From Lentzea fradiae (GTDB taxonomy: Bacteria; Actinomycetota; Actinomycetes; Mycobacteriales; Pseudonocardiaceae), in the NCBI RefSeq assembly GCF_900100955.1, contig NZ_FNCC01000004.1:310001-374000 (forward strand): a DNA stretch of 64,000 nt, written 5' to 3'. Below are positions 24,741 to 33,605 of this stretch, in pieces (within the stretch, counting starts at the first letter, position 1; each line of letters starts with the position of its first letter). A program made the translations under genes and the position numbers. The notes beneath the pieces were generated by a model. The model searched no databases and was not told where the DNA came from. It worked only from the letters and a program-made list of their open reading frames with translations.

Positions 24741-25934
24741 GAGGGGCAGGTCGGGCTCGAAGAGCCAGTGGGTGAGCAGGTCTTGGTGCCCGGCGAGGTT
24801 CAGGAAGTCGTCGGTCGTCACGACGCCGTGGCGGTGGCGGGCGCACCACTCGCGCAGCAGCGCGAAGAACGAGTCGTCGCCCATCTCGCGCCGCAGGGTG
24901 TGCAGCGTGAGCGCGCCGCGCTGGTAGACCCGGTCGTCGAACCAGTGGGCGCGATCGGGCGCGCCGATCACGACGTCCTGGGGCAGGCGTTGCAGGAGGT
25001 CGCGTGCCGCCGCCGCGCACACGTCCGCCGACCGGCCGCCGGACGCCTCGGACCACAGCCATTCCGAGTAGCAGGCGAAGCCCTCGTTCAGCCAGATGTG
25101 CTCCCACGCGGCGATGCCGACCGAGTTGCCGAACCACTGGTGCGCCAGCTCGTGCGCCACCAGCCGCTCGGAACCGCGCCGTCCGTCCACGTGGTTCGAG
25201 CCGAACGTGGACAACCCTTGTGCCTCAACGGGAACGTCGAGCGCGTCGTCGGTCACCACGACCGCGTACCCGGCGAACGGGTACGGGCCGAACAGCGACG
25301 AGAACAGCTCGACCATCTCGCTCTGCCTGCCGAAGTCGTGCGCCACCGGCCGCCTCAGCCGCGACGGCGCCCAGACGCCGGGCAGCGCCTCCACGTACTG
25401 TCCTATCTGGACGGTCGAGAGGTAGGTCGCCATCGGCGCGGCCATCGAGTACGTCCAGCGCGTGGTGCTGCCGGAGACCTTGCCGTCGACCAGGACTCCG
25501 TTGCACACCACCGTGTAAGACGACGGCGCCGTCACGTCGATCAGGTACGACGCCTTCGACGACGGGTCGTCCAGGCATGGGAACCACGACGGGGCGCCGA
25601 TCGGCTGCGAGGCGACGATCGAGCCGTCCGTCAGCTCGTCCCAGCCCAGGTCACCCCACTCCGGCGTGGAGATCGGGACCGGCGTGCCCGAGTAGCGGAC
25701 CTCGACCGAGAACGACCCGCGCACGGCCGCGCGGACGTTCAGCACTCCGCCCGCGTGCGCGTAGCGGGCCGGTTTGCCGTTTACCAGCACCTTCGAGACC
25801 CGCAGCGAGCCGAAGGACAGCGAGAACGAGCTGAGCGCCGTGCAGGACGCCTGCAGCACCGCCCGCCCCGACAGGCGGCCGGAGTGCGGCTTGTAGTCAA
25901 GCTCTAGCGCGTAATGGTGTACGGAGAAGCTCAT
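24738..25934 (-). CDS. M1-family zinc aminopeptidase
   Basis: A 398-residue metallopeptidase. The zinc site HELAHQWFGN (about residues 256-265) with the third ligand in NEGFACY 18 residues later is the M1 signature (gluzincin). The N-terminal beta saddle begins SFSVHHYALELDYKPHSGRLSG. M1 enzymes with Gly-rich GxMEN loops bind the substrate N-terminus; here the equivalent is PVEAQGLSTFG. It lacks the large helical C-terminal domain of full-size PepN, as do many short actinobacterial members. The ATG at 25934 overlaps the stop of the Pls-like synthetase gene (ATGA), so the two are translated together, suggesting that the peptidase trims or recycles the synthetase product. Confidence 0.85.
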   Translation of the reverse strand: MSFSVHHYALELDYKPHSGRLSGRAVLQASCTALSSFSLSFGSLRVSKVLVNGKPARYAHAGGVLNVRAAVRGSFSVEVRYSGTPVPISTPEWGDLGWDELTDGSIVASQPIGAPSWFPCLDDPSSKASYLIDVTAPSSYTVVCNGVLVDGKVSGSTTRWTYSMAAPMATYLSTVQIGQYVEALPGVWAPSRLRRPVAHDFGRQSEMVELFSSLFGPYPFAGYAVVVTDDALDVPVEAQGLSTFGSNHVDGRRGSERLVAHELAHQWFGNSVGIAAWEHIWLNEGFACYSEWLWSEASGGRSADVCAAAARDLLQRLPQDVVIGAPDRAHWFDDRVYQRGALTLHTLRREMGDDSFFALLREWCARHRHGVVTTDDFLNLAGHQDLLTHWLFEPDLPL

Positions 25935-28900
25935 GTCCACGCGGAGATCGGGTTGCCCAGCCAACGGGTTCCCGACGGTACCTCTTCGCCGCGCATGACG
26001 AGCGAGGCGGGTCCGATCGTGGTGTGCGCGCCGACGGACGCACCGGGCAGCACGATGCCGTGCGGGCCCAAAGCGGCGCCTTCGGCGAGCGACACCCGGT
26101 CCATCCGCAGGATGCGGTCGTGGAACAGGTGCGTCTGCACGACGCAGCCGCGGTTGACCGTGGCACCGGCGCCCAGCGAGACGAGGTCGGCCTCTGGCAG
26201 CCAGTACGACTCGCACCACACGCCACGGCCCACCGACGCACCCAGCGAGCGCAGCCACAGGTTCATGACCGGCGTGCCGCCGGAGAACCCGACCAGCCAC
26301 GGCACCGCGAGCACCTCGACGAACGTGTCCGCCAGCTCGTTGCGCCACACGAAGGCCGACCACAGCGGGTACTCGCGCACCTTGAACCGGCCCACGAGCG
26401 TCCACTTCGCGGCCACCGCCACCAGGCACGCGGCGACACCCGCACCGAGCAGGACGACCCCGGACCACCACGGCCCGAACTCCTTCAGCGCGAACAGCAC
26501 CAGCACGACGAGCGCCACGTTCAGCATCACCGGGACGAACCGGCACAGCTCGACCAGCGCCCGCGCCCACATGAGGTGCTTCGGCGGGTCGAACGTGCGC
26601 GACTGGTCCGACACCTCGGCCGCCCGCGGCAGCTTCATCGGCGGCATGCCCAGGTACGACGAGCCGGCCTTGGCCCGCTTCGGAGCGGCCGACAGGACGC
26701 CGACGAGCCCGCCCTTCGGCACCGCGCGCCCCGGCGCCGTCATGCCCGAGTTGCCCAGGAACGCCCGCTTGCCCACGCGGGCGGTCGCGATCCGCAGCCA
26801 GCCGCCGCCCAGCTCGTAGGAGGCGACCATCGTGTCGTCCGCCAGGAACGCGCCGTCGCCGACGCGGGTCATCTTCGGCAGCGCGACCACGGTGGACGCC
26901 TCGACGCGGCGTCCGACCTTCATGCCGAGCAGCCGCAGCCAGACCGGCGTGAACAGCGAGGCGTACAGCGGGAACAGGGCCGTGCGGGCGAGGTTCATCA
27001 GCCGCTCGGTCGTCCACGCCTGCCACGCCACGCGGCTGTGCACGGGGTAGTGGCCCTCGCGCATGCCGATGCCCAGGAGCCGCACGGCGCCCAGCACGAG
27101 CAGCGCGTACGAGCCGAACCAGATCGCGGAGGCGACCGGGACGTCCCACAGCGCCGACGTGAGCGTCACGGGCCGCCGCAGCACGTACAGCACGGCCGGG
27201 GCCGCCGCGAGCAGCGGCAGCGCGGCCAGCAGGCCGGACGAGACGCCGTACATCAGGTTCCAGAAGCGCGACCGCTCGGGACGCCGGGACGGGAACGACC
27301 GCGCCGCCTTGCCCTCGCGGACGGCGGGCACACCGGCCCAGCGCTGCCCGGTCGGCACCGATCCCACGACCCCCGAACCGGGCGCCACCTCGGCTCGCTT
27401 GCCGATCTTCGCGCCGGGGAACAGCGTGCTGCGCGCCCCGACCGTCGCGCCCGCGCCGATCCGGACGCGGCCGATGCGCAGCCGGTCGCCGTCGAGCCAC
27501 CAGCCGGACAGGTCGACCTCGGGCTCGACGGCCGCGCCGCGCCCGACCTTGAGCAGGCCGGTGACCGGCGGCAGCGAGTGCAGGTCGACCCCGGGCCCGA
27601 TCTTGGCGCCCAGCGCCCGCGCGTAGTGCGTGACCCAGGAGCCGGACAGCTCGGTGGCCTTCGACAGCCGCGCGAGCGTCTCGGCCGTCCACAGTCTCAA
27701 GTGGACGGAACCACCACGCGGGTACACGCCCGGTCTGACGCCGCGCAGCAGCAACCGCGCGCCACCGGCCGAGATCGCCAGCCGTCCGGCCGGGCTGAGG
27801 AACACCACGGCCCCGACGGCGACCCACCACCACGACACGGAAGTCCAGCCCAGCACGTTCGACAGCGCCGTCAGCGCCACGACCCAGCGCGCGCCCGCGA
27901 TCGTGAGCAGCGGGATCATGAGCAGCGTCTGGACCAGGCCGGTCCAGCGCGGCGTCGGCACGACCTCCCGCACCTCGGCGGTGTCGCCGTACGTCTCCAG
28001 GCGCTTCGCGAGCGCGTGCAGCGTCGTGTTCTGGTAGATGTCCGAGACGGACGTGCTCGGGTAGCGCGTGCGCACCAGCGAGACGAGCTGTGCCGCGGAC
28101 AACGAGCTGCCGCCGGACGCGAAGAAGTCCGCGTCCTCGGAAGCCGGTCCGGACCCCAGCACCGCGGCCCACTGCTCGGCGAGCCAGCCTTCGAGCCCGG
28201 AGAACACCACTCCGGCGGTGTCCATCGACTCCAGCGGCCACGGCAGGGCGTCGCGGTCGACCTTGCCGGACGTGCGGGTGGGCAGCGTGCCGACGACGGC
28301 GATGAGCGGCACCAGCGCGGCGGGCAGCTCGGCGCGCAGCTGCTCCACGGCCGCGGACTGGTCGAACCCGTCCTCGGCGACGACGTAGCCGACGAGGACC
28401 TGGTTGCCGCCCCGCGTCGTGCGCACCGCCGCGGCGGCACCCGCGACACCGGGCAGCGCCGCCAGGGCCGAGTCGACCTCGCCCAGCTCGATGCGCCGGC
28501 CGCCGAGCTTGATCTGCTCGTCCGCGCGGCCGAGGAAGACGAGACCCTCCGGTTCGGCGCGGACGACGTCACCGCTGCGGTAGGCGCGCTCCCAGCCCAT
28601 CGAGGGCAGCGGCGCGTACTTCTCCGCGTCCTTCCCGGCGTCGAGGTAGCGCGCCAGGCCGACGCCGCCGATGACCAGCTCGCCGGGCTCGCCCATCGCG
28701 ACGACCTCGCCCCGCGCGTCCACGACGGCGAGCTCCCAGCCGTCCAGCGGCAGGCCGATCCGCACGGGACCGTCCCCGGTCATCCGCGCGGCGCACGCGA
28801 CGACCGTCGCCTCCGTCGGCCCGTAGGTGTTCCAGACCTCCCGGCCCGGCACGGCGAGCCGCTCGGCCAGCTCCGGCGGGCAGGCTTCGCCGCCGAAGAT

Positions 28901-29704
28901 CAGCAGCCGCACGTCGTCCAGCGCCTCGACCGGCCACAGCGCGGCCAGCGTCGGCACCGTGGACACGACGGTGATCTCCTGCTCGACCAGCCACGGACCC
29001 AGGTCCATGCCGGTGCGCACCAGCGACCGCGGCGCGGGCACCAGGCACGCGCCGTACCGCCACGCGAGCCACATCTCCTCGCAGGAGGCGTCGAACGCGA
29101 CGGAAAGTCCCGCCAGCACGCGGTCTTCCGGCCCGATCGGCTCGTCCTGGAGGAACAGCCGGGCCTCCGCGTCCACGAACGCCGCCGCCGACCGGTGCGT
29201 GACGGCGACGCCCTTCGGCTTGCCGGTCGAACCGGACGTGAAGATGATCCACGCGTCGTCGTCCAGCTCGGGCTCACCGGGAACGCCGAGCGGGGTGCCG
29301 TGCAGCACAAGGGATCGTCCCTCGCCGAGCACGGCACTCACCTGTGCCTCACCGAAGACGAGCCCGGCCCGTTCGTCCGGGTCTTCGAAGTCGACCGGCA
29401 CGTACGCCGCGCCCGCCGCCACCGCCGCGAGGATCGACACGTAGAGGTCGGCCGTCCCCGACGGCACGCGGATGCCGACCCGGTCGCCGCGCCCGATGCC
29501 TTCGGCGGCGAGCTTTTCCTTCAGCTCCACCACTTCCGCGAGCAGCGCGCGGTACGTGAGCGCGGTGGTGCCGTCGTCGACGGCCGGCGCGTCCGGGTGC
29601 TGTTCGGCACTCGTGCGCAGGATGTCCAGGAGGGTGCGCGGCGCGGGCGCCTCACCTGCCGTGAACATCGAACGGAGGACAACGGGTTCGGCCGCAACGG
29701 TCAC
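25931..29704 (-). CDS. Pls/PosA-family NRPS-like amino acid homopolymer synthetase
   Basis: About 1257 residues. Adenylation domain (about 1-500): TSGSTGKPKGVAVTH (A3), NTYGPTEATVV (A5), YRSGDVV (A7), LPTRTSGKVDR (A10). Carrier domain: DADFFASGGSSLSAAQLV (about 560-580, phosphopantetheine Ser). The C-terminal ~670 residues alternate six or more membrane segments with left-handed beta-helix (hexapeptide) blocks such as VRIGAGATVGARSTLFPG. This is the build of epsilon-poly-L-lysine synthetase Pls and its relatives, which make short amino acid homopolymers or peptides in the membrane. The acidic CEEMW at A4 may favour a basic side chain, but no substrate can be named. The GTG at 29704 matches the family's usual N-terminus (V/MTVAAEP); a longer ATG start (29797) is less likely. 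Confidence 0.85.
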   Translation of the reverse strand: MTVAAEPVVLRSMFTAGEAPAPRTLLDILRTSAEQHPDAPAVDDGTTALTYRALLAEVVELKEKLAAEGIGRGDRVGIRVPSGTADLYVSILAAVAAGAAYVPVDFEDPDERAGLVFGEAQVSAVLGEGRSLVLHGTPLGVPGEPELDDDAWIIFTSGSTGKPKGVAVTHRSAAAFVDAEARLFLQDEPIGPEDRVLAGLSVAFDASCEEMWLAWRYGACLVPAPRSLVRTGMDLGPWLVEQEITVVSTVPTLAALWPVEALDDVRLLIFGGEACPPELAERLAVPGREVWNTYGPTEATVVACAARMTGDGPVRIGLPLDGWELAVVDARGEVVAMGEPGELVIGGVGLARYLDAGKDAEKYAPLPSMGWERAYRSGDVVRAEPEGLVFLGRADEQIKLGGRRIELGEVDSALAALPGVAGAAAAVRTTRGGNQVLVGYVVAEDGFDQSAAVEQLRAELPAALVPLIAVVGTLPTRTSGKVDRDALPWPLESMDTAGVVFSGLEGWLAEQWAAVLGSGPASEDADFFASGGSSLSAAQLVSLVRTRYPSTSVSDIYQNTTLHALAKRLETYGDTAEVREVVPTPRWTGLVQTLLMIPLLTIAGARWVVALTALSNVLGWTSVSWWWVAVGAVVFLSPAGRLAISAGGARLLLRGVRPGVYPRGGSVHLRLWTAETLARLSKATELSGSWVTHYARALGAKIGPGVDLHSLPPVTGLLKVGRGAAVEPEVDLSGWWLDGDRLRIGRVRIGAGATVGARSTLFPGAKIGKRAEVAPGSGVVGSVPTGQRWAGVPAVREGKAARSFPSRRPERSRFWNLMYGVSSGLLAALPLLAAAPAVLYVLRRPVTLTSALWDVPVASAIWFGSYALLVLGAVRLLGIGMREGHYPVHSRVAWQAWTTERLMNLARTALFPLYASLFTPVWLRLLGMKVGRRVEASTVVALPKMTRVGDGAFLADDTMVASYELGGGWLRIATARVGKRAFLGNSGMTAPGRAVPKGGLVGVLSAAPKRAKAGSSYLGMPPMKLPRAAEVSDQSRTFDPPKHLMWARALVELCRFVPVMLNVALVVLVLFALKEFGPWWSGVVLLGAGVAACLVAVAAKWTLVGRFKVREYPLWSAFVWRNELADTFVEVLAVPWLVGFSGGTPVMNLWLRSLGASVGRGVWCESYWLPEADLVSLGAGATVNRGCVVQTHLFHDRILRMDRVSLAEGAALGPHGIVLPGASVGAHTTIGPASLVMRGEEVPSGTRWLGNPISAWT

Positions 29705-29768
29705 GACAGCGTCACTTCTCACCCTCTCGGCAACTGGTGGACCTGCGACTTTACCGGCGCTTAACGAC

Positions 29769-31757
29769 TTATCGCCCACCCGAGTAGAACACTTCACAGG
29801 TGAGTTGAGTCACCGCAACCCTTTCGAGTGATTCACGAGCGGTGTACCGGGCGAGGTTGAACTCCCTCCAGTCCTCCGTGTGGTGGCGGAAGGCCAAGGG
29901 GCGCAAGGCACACGTCCGTTCCGGATCGGGCAACCGGTCGAGTGCCGGCACCGCGTCCTCCGACAGCTCCCTGAGGTAGTCGATGTCGATCTTCCGCGTG
30001 CTCTCGAACCGAGACACGTTGTAGTCGGCCACCACGCGTTCGGGATTCACGGCGAGCACGACGAGGAAGAACGCGGCCCCGGTCGCGACGATCGCCTTCG
30101 GCAACCACTTGGCGCGCAACGAGATCCCACTCGCGATCACCATCACGTAGACCACGGCCAGCCAGATCTCGCACGCCGACACGAGCAGCCGCAGCACCGT
30201 CCACCCGTACGCCTGCTGGTAGAACCACATGCGGCTCAACGCGCTCGCGACGATGACGAGTGTGAGAACAGCCAGTGAACCCAGAAGAACCCGCAGCCAC
30301 AACTGGTCCCGTGCCGTCTTCCTCACCGCGAACCGCGCCACCCCCGCGATGACGCCGAGCGTCAGGATCGTGACCCACAGCAACTGCCAGAACCCGGACC
30401 GCGCGTACTCGGCGAACGTCACCCCCGCCGTCCGCAGCACGTAGCCCTCACCACCGAACAGCACGGCCAGCTGAGTCCCCACGAACCCCGCGAACAGCAC
30501 GACGAGCGCCCCGACCGGCAACCCGTAGTCCTTGAGCCGCAACGACCCCGGCTTCGCCTCGGCGTCCTCGTTGATCCGCGGCGGCGACGCCACGAGGTAA
30601 CAGGCCCCGAGCGCCCCGAGCGCCGCGACCAGCCCGAAGAACCCCATCCGCACGAATGTGCCGACTTCCAGCTCCGGCACCAGGTTCTCGAGGAAGTCGC
30701 CGAACCCCTTGTCCGCCCCCGCGAGCAACGACCCGAACACGAACAGCAACAACACCGCCACACCAACGGACACGAACGGCCTGACCCCGATCGGCCCCCG
30801 CCTGCTGAGCCCTCTCGCGACCCACGGGACGGACCGCAGAGCAGCCAGCCCGATCCCGGCCGCACCGAACACGAGCCCGCGCACCGTCCGCCCGCCCGCC
30901 ATCGCGATCGAGCCGCACAGGATCGACGCCAGGACCGCCAGCGGGAAGATCCACTCGGCGGCCCGCAGGAACCCCATCGCCAGGAACGCCAGCGCCCCCG
31001 CGAGCCAGAGCGCACGCTCGACGGACGGCTTGCCGGTGTGGATCAGCACGGCGCCCACCGTGCACAGGCCGGTGAGGAACCAGCCGACGCCGTTGGCCGG
31101 CGGGGCCAGGAAGGCACCGGCGAGGCCCGCGATGAGGCCGACGACGAGGACCTGGACGGGGGCGCCGGTGGTGGGTGGGGTCCACCAGGGCATGAAGGGG
31201 ACGCCGGGGGCCGGGGTGATGACCGAGGGGGGCGGGATGTGGGGTGAGCCGTGCCAGGCGGAGGGCTGGGGGCGGGTGGCGGTGGCCACCTGGCCGGGCC
31301 GGGGCGCCTGGGGCTGGGGCTTGGGCGCGGTGGTGGTGGCCGCCTTGCCCGCGGTGGGCTCGGGTGCCGCGGACACGACCGCCTCGTCAGCCGCCTCGCT
31401 CGCCGGACGATCTTGTCGGACCTCCTGAGTAGGTTGAGTCGCAGGGGTTCCCGGTTCGGGGGTACCCCTGCGAGAGCCTGCTTCGGCCGCCTTTCCGGCT
31501 TCGGCGGGCTTCTCGGCCGTGGTGTCCGCCGTCGTGTCGGCCGGCTTCCCGGCGGCAGGCCGGTACCCCACCTTCCGGAGGTGCCGGTACCGCCGAACCC
31601 TCCGGCCACCCGAGTCCGGCGTCGAGCCCGAGTCAGCCGAGCCGGGCCCGGAACCCGTCGAGCCGGAACCCGCCGAGCCGGAACCCGCCGAGCCGGGCCC
31701 GGAGCCCGTCAAGCCAGCCCCGGAGTCGGGCGTGGAGCCAGGTCCTGAGTCAGTCAT
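29769..31757 (-). CDS. DUF4173-family integral membrane protein with Ser-Gly repeat N-terminus
   Basis: 662 residues. The first ~55 are a low-complexity repeat of Ser, Gly, Pro and Asp (GSGPGSAGSGSAGSGSTGSG pattern; nt about 31600-31757), followed by ~130 residues of Pro/Ala/Thr-rich sequence. From about residue 215 onward there are 10-12 hydrophobic segments, and the C-terminus matches DUF4173 (PERVVADYNVSRFE, then IDIDYLRELSEDAVPALDRL). Function unknown; the C-terminal soluble tail follows the last membrane segment. The ATG at 31757 has GGGAG at good spacing and is preferred over the longer frame. The operon partner upstream, if any, is the histidine kinase 80 bp away on the same strand. 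Confidence 0.8.
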   Translation of the reverse strand: MTDSGPGSTPDSGAGLTGSGPGSAGSGSAGSGSTGSGPGSADSGSTPDSGGRRVRRYRHLRKVGYRPAAGKPADTTADTTAEKPAEAGKAAEAGSRRGTPEPGTPATQPTQEVRQDRPASEAADEAVVSAAPEPTAGKAATTTAPKPQPQAPRPGQVATATRPQPSAWHGSPHIPPPSVITPAPGVPFMPWWTPPTTGAPVQVLVVGLIAGLAGAFLAPPANGVGWFLTGLCTVGAVLIHTGKPSVERALWLAGALAFLAMGFLRAAEWIFPLAVLASILCGSIAMAGGRTVRGLVFGAAGIGLAALRSVPWVARGLSRRGPIGVRPFVSVGVAVLLLFVFGSLLAGADKGFGDFLENLVPELEVGTFVRMGFFGLVAALGALGACYLVASPPRINEDAEAKPGSLRLKDYGLPVGALVVLFAGFVGTQLAVLFGGEGYVLRTAGVTFAEYARSGFWQLLWVTILTLGVIAGVARFAVRKTARDQLWLRVLLGSLAVLTLVIVASALSRMWFYQQAYGWTVLRLLVSACEIWLAVVYVMVIASGISLRAKWLPKAIVATGAAFFLVVLAVNPERVVADYNVSRFESTRKIDIDYLRELSEDAVPALDRLPDPERTCALRPLAFRHHTEDWREFNLARYTARESLERVAVTQLTCEVFYSGGR

Positions 31758-31836
31758 GTCATCTCCCAAGCCCGGAAACGGGCGCGCGTCACCGGCGCAC
31801 CGGCCGAGCCGGTGCGCATGAAGAACCAAGCGGAGG

Positions 31837-32835
31837 TCAGCGGGGCAAGGTCACCCGGATGCACGACCCGGGGTCCACGACGGCGATGGTGCCGCCGTGC
31901 AGGTCCACCACCCAGCGGGCGATGGCGAGGCCGAGGCCGGTTCCGCCGCCGCCCGCCCGTTCCCCGCGGGTGAACCTCTCGAAGATCCGGGACCTGTCCT
32001 CCGGGGCGATGCCCGGTCCCTGGTCGCGGACCTCCAGCACCACCGACGCGGCGGTGGCGGACCCGGTCACGGACACCAACCCCCCGGTGGGTCCGTGCCG
32101 GGCCGCGTTGTCGACCAGGTTGACCAGCACCTGGTGCAGCCGTTCGCCGTCGGCGAAGACGGTCAGGTCGTCCGGCACGTCGATGGAGAACGACGCGGTG
32201 GGCGCGGCGACGGCCGCTTCGGCCACCACGTCGGCCACCAGGGACGAGACGGACAGGGTCTCGCGGTTCAGGGACAGGACCCCGGCGTCGATCTTCGACA
32301 GGTCGAGCAGCTCGGTCACGAGCCTGCCCAGGCGTTCGGTCTGGGCGAGCGCGGTCCTCATCGTGGCGGCGTCGGCCTGAGCCACGCCGTCGACGACGTT
32401 CTCCAGCACGGCCTGCAGTGCCGAGATGGGGGTGCGCAGCTCGTGCGAGACGTTCGCGATCAGCTCGCGGCGCTGGCGGTCGGCGGCGGCCAGGTCGGAC
32501 GCCATGACGGTGAACGCCTCGGCGAGCTGGCCCACCTCGTCCGACGACGTGGCCCGGACGGTGCGGGAGTAGTCGCCGGAGGCCATCGAGCGGGCCGCCG
32601 ACGTCATCTCGCGCAGCGGCGAGGTCATGCCGTGCGCGAGCAGCTGTGACGTCAGCAGGCCCAGGACCAGCGCGATCAGCGTCGTCCTGGGTGGCAGCCA
32701 GCCCGTCACGTAGCGGAAGTACGCGAACGACACGCACCCCGACACCACGATCACGATGCCGAGCTTGAGCTTGATCGACCGCACCGAGTCCAGCGGACGC
32801 GGCAGCAGGTCGAGCAGCTCCAGGACCCGTTTCAC
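31837..32835 (-). CDS. HAMP-containing sensor histidine kinase
   Basis: 332 residues. Two membrane segments (about 25-41 and 50-68) separated by only ~8 residues leave almost no external loop, so the signal is probably sensed in the membrane or cytoplasm. Then HAMP (70-122), the dimer/phosphoacceptor helix with IANVSHELRTP (H131), and an ATPase domain with NLVDNAARHG (N box), DQGPGI (G1) and GGGGTGLGLAI (G2). GTG 32835 overlaps the response regulator stop (GTGA), so the two are coupled. It autophosphorylates at H131 and passes phosphate to the regulator upstream in the operon. Target genes are not evident. Confidence 0.9.
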   Translation of the reverse strand: MKRVLELLDLLPRPLDSVRSIKLKLGIVIVVSGCVSFAYFRYVTGWLPPRTTLIALVLGLLTSQLLAHGMTSPLREMTSAARSMASGDYSRTVRATSSDEVGQLAEAFTVMASDLAAADRQRRELIANVSHELRTPISALQAVLENVVDGVAQADAATMRTALAQTERLGRLVTELLDLSKIDAGVLSLNRETLSVSSLVADVVAEAAVAAPTASFSIDVPDDLTVFADGERLHQVLVNLVDNAARHGPTGGLVSVTGSATAASVVLEVRDQGPGIAPEDRSRIFERFTRGERAGGGGTGLGLAIARWVVDLHGGTIAVVDPGSCIRVTLPR

Positions 32836-33521
32836 GGCGTTGCCTTCTGCTGGGGAACCTCCAGCGCGTAGCCCACGCCGTGCACGGTCCTGATCAGGTC
32901 GGCGCCGAGCTTGCGCCGCAGCGCCTTCACGTGGCTGTCGACGGTCCGCGACGACGCGCCCTCGTGCCACCCGCACGCCTCCGCGAGCAGGCGCTCCCGT
33001 GCCTGCACGGCGGAGGGGCGTTCGGCGAGGAACACGAGCAGGTCGTACTCGGTGGGCGTGAGGTGCGCCTCGACGCCCGCCCTGCGCACCCGGCGGGCGG
33101 CCAGGTCGATGACCAGGTCGCCCAGCTCCAGCGACTGCGACGACACCGCCCGCGAGACGCGGCGCAGCAGCACGTGGACGCGTGCGGCCAGCTCGCGCAT
33201 CGAGAACGGCTTGGTCAGGTAGTCGTCGGCGCCCACGGCGAGGCCGACCAGCAGGTCTGTCTCGTCGCCCCGCGCGGTCAGCATCAGCACCGGGACGGAG
33301 CGCGACGCCTGGATGCGCCGGCACACCTCCAGGCCGTCGAAGCCCGGCAGCATCACGTCCAGGACCACCAGGTCGGGCAGGAACGACGCGGCCTGCGCCA
33401 CCCCCGACGGCCCGTCGTGGGCCACCGCCACCACGAACCCCTCGGCGCGCAGCCGCGCGGCCACGGACTCGGCGATCGTGATGTCGTCCTCCACGACGAG
33501 CACCCGGCGCTGACCTGTCAT
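32832..33521 (-). CDS. OmpR/PhoB-family response regulator
   Basis: 229 residues. Receiver domain with acidic pocket VVEDD (residues 9-13), phosphoacceptor D55 in LVVLDVMLPG and conserved K104 in YLTKPFS. The C-terminal winged helix has LTPTEYDLLVFLAERPSAV and SRTVDSHVKALRRKLG, as in OmpR. It is the first gene of the two-component operon and is coupled to the kinase by a GTGA overlap. ATG 33521 is used. The gene is divergent from recD2, sharing an 84-bp promoter region. Confidence 0.9.
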   Translation of the reverse strand: MTGQRRVLVVEDDITIAESVAARLRAEGFVVAVAHDGPSGVAQAASFLPDLVVLDVMLPGFDGLEVCRRIQASRSVPVLMLTARGDETDLLVGLAVGADDYLTKPFSMRELAARVHVLLRRVSRAVSSQSLELGDLVIDLAARRVRRAGVEAHLTPTEYDLLVFLAERPSAVQARERLLAEACGWHEGASSRTVDSHVKALRRKLGADLIRTVHGVGYALEVPQQKATP

Positions 33522-33605
33522 GCCGGCGACTTTATGACCATGTCGTGGAGGACGCCGGGACATGTTGTGAAGATCGTGTGCAGAAGCTCGATGTAGGTTC
33601 GCAGG

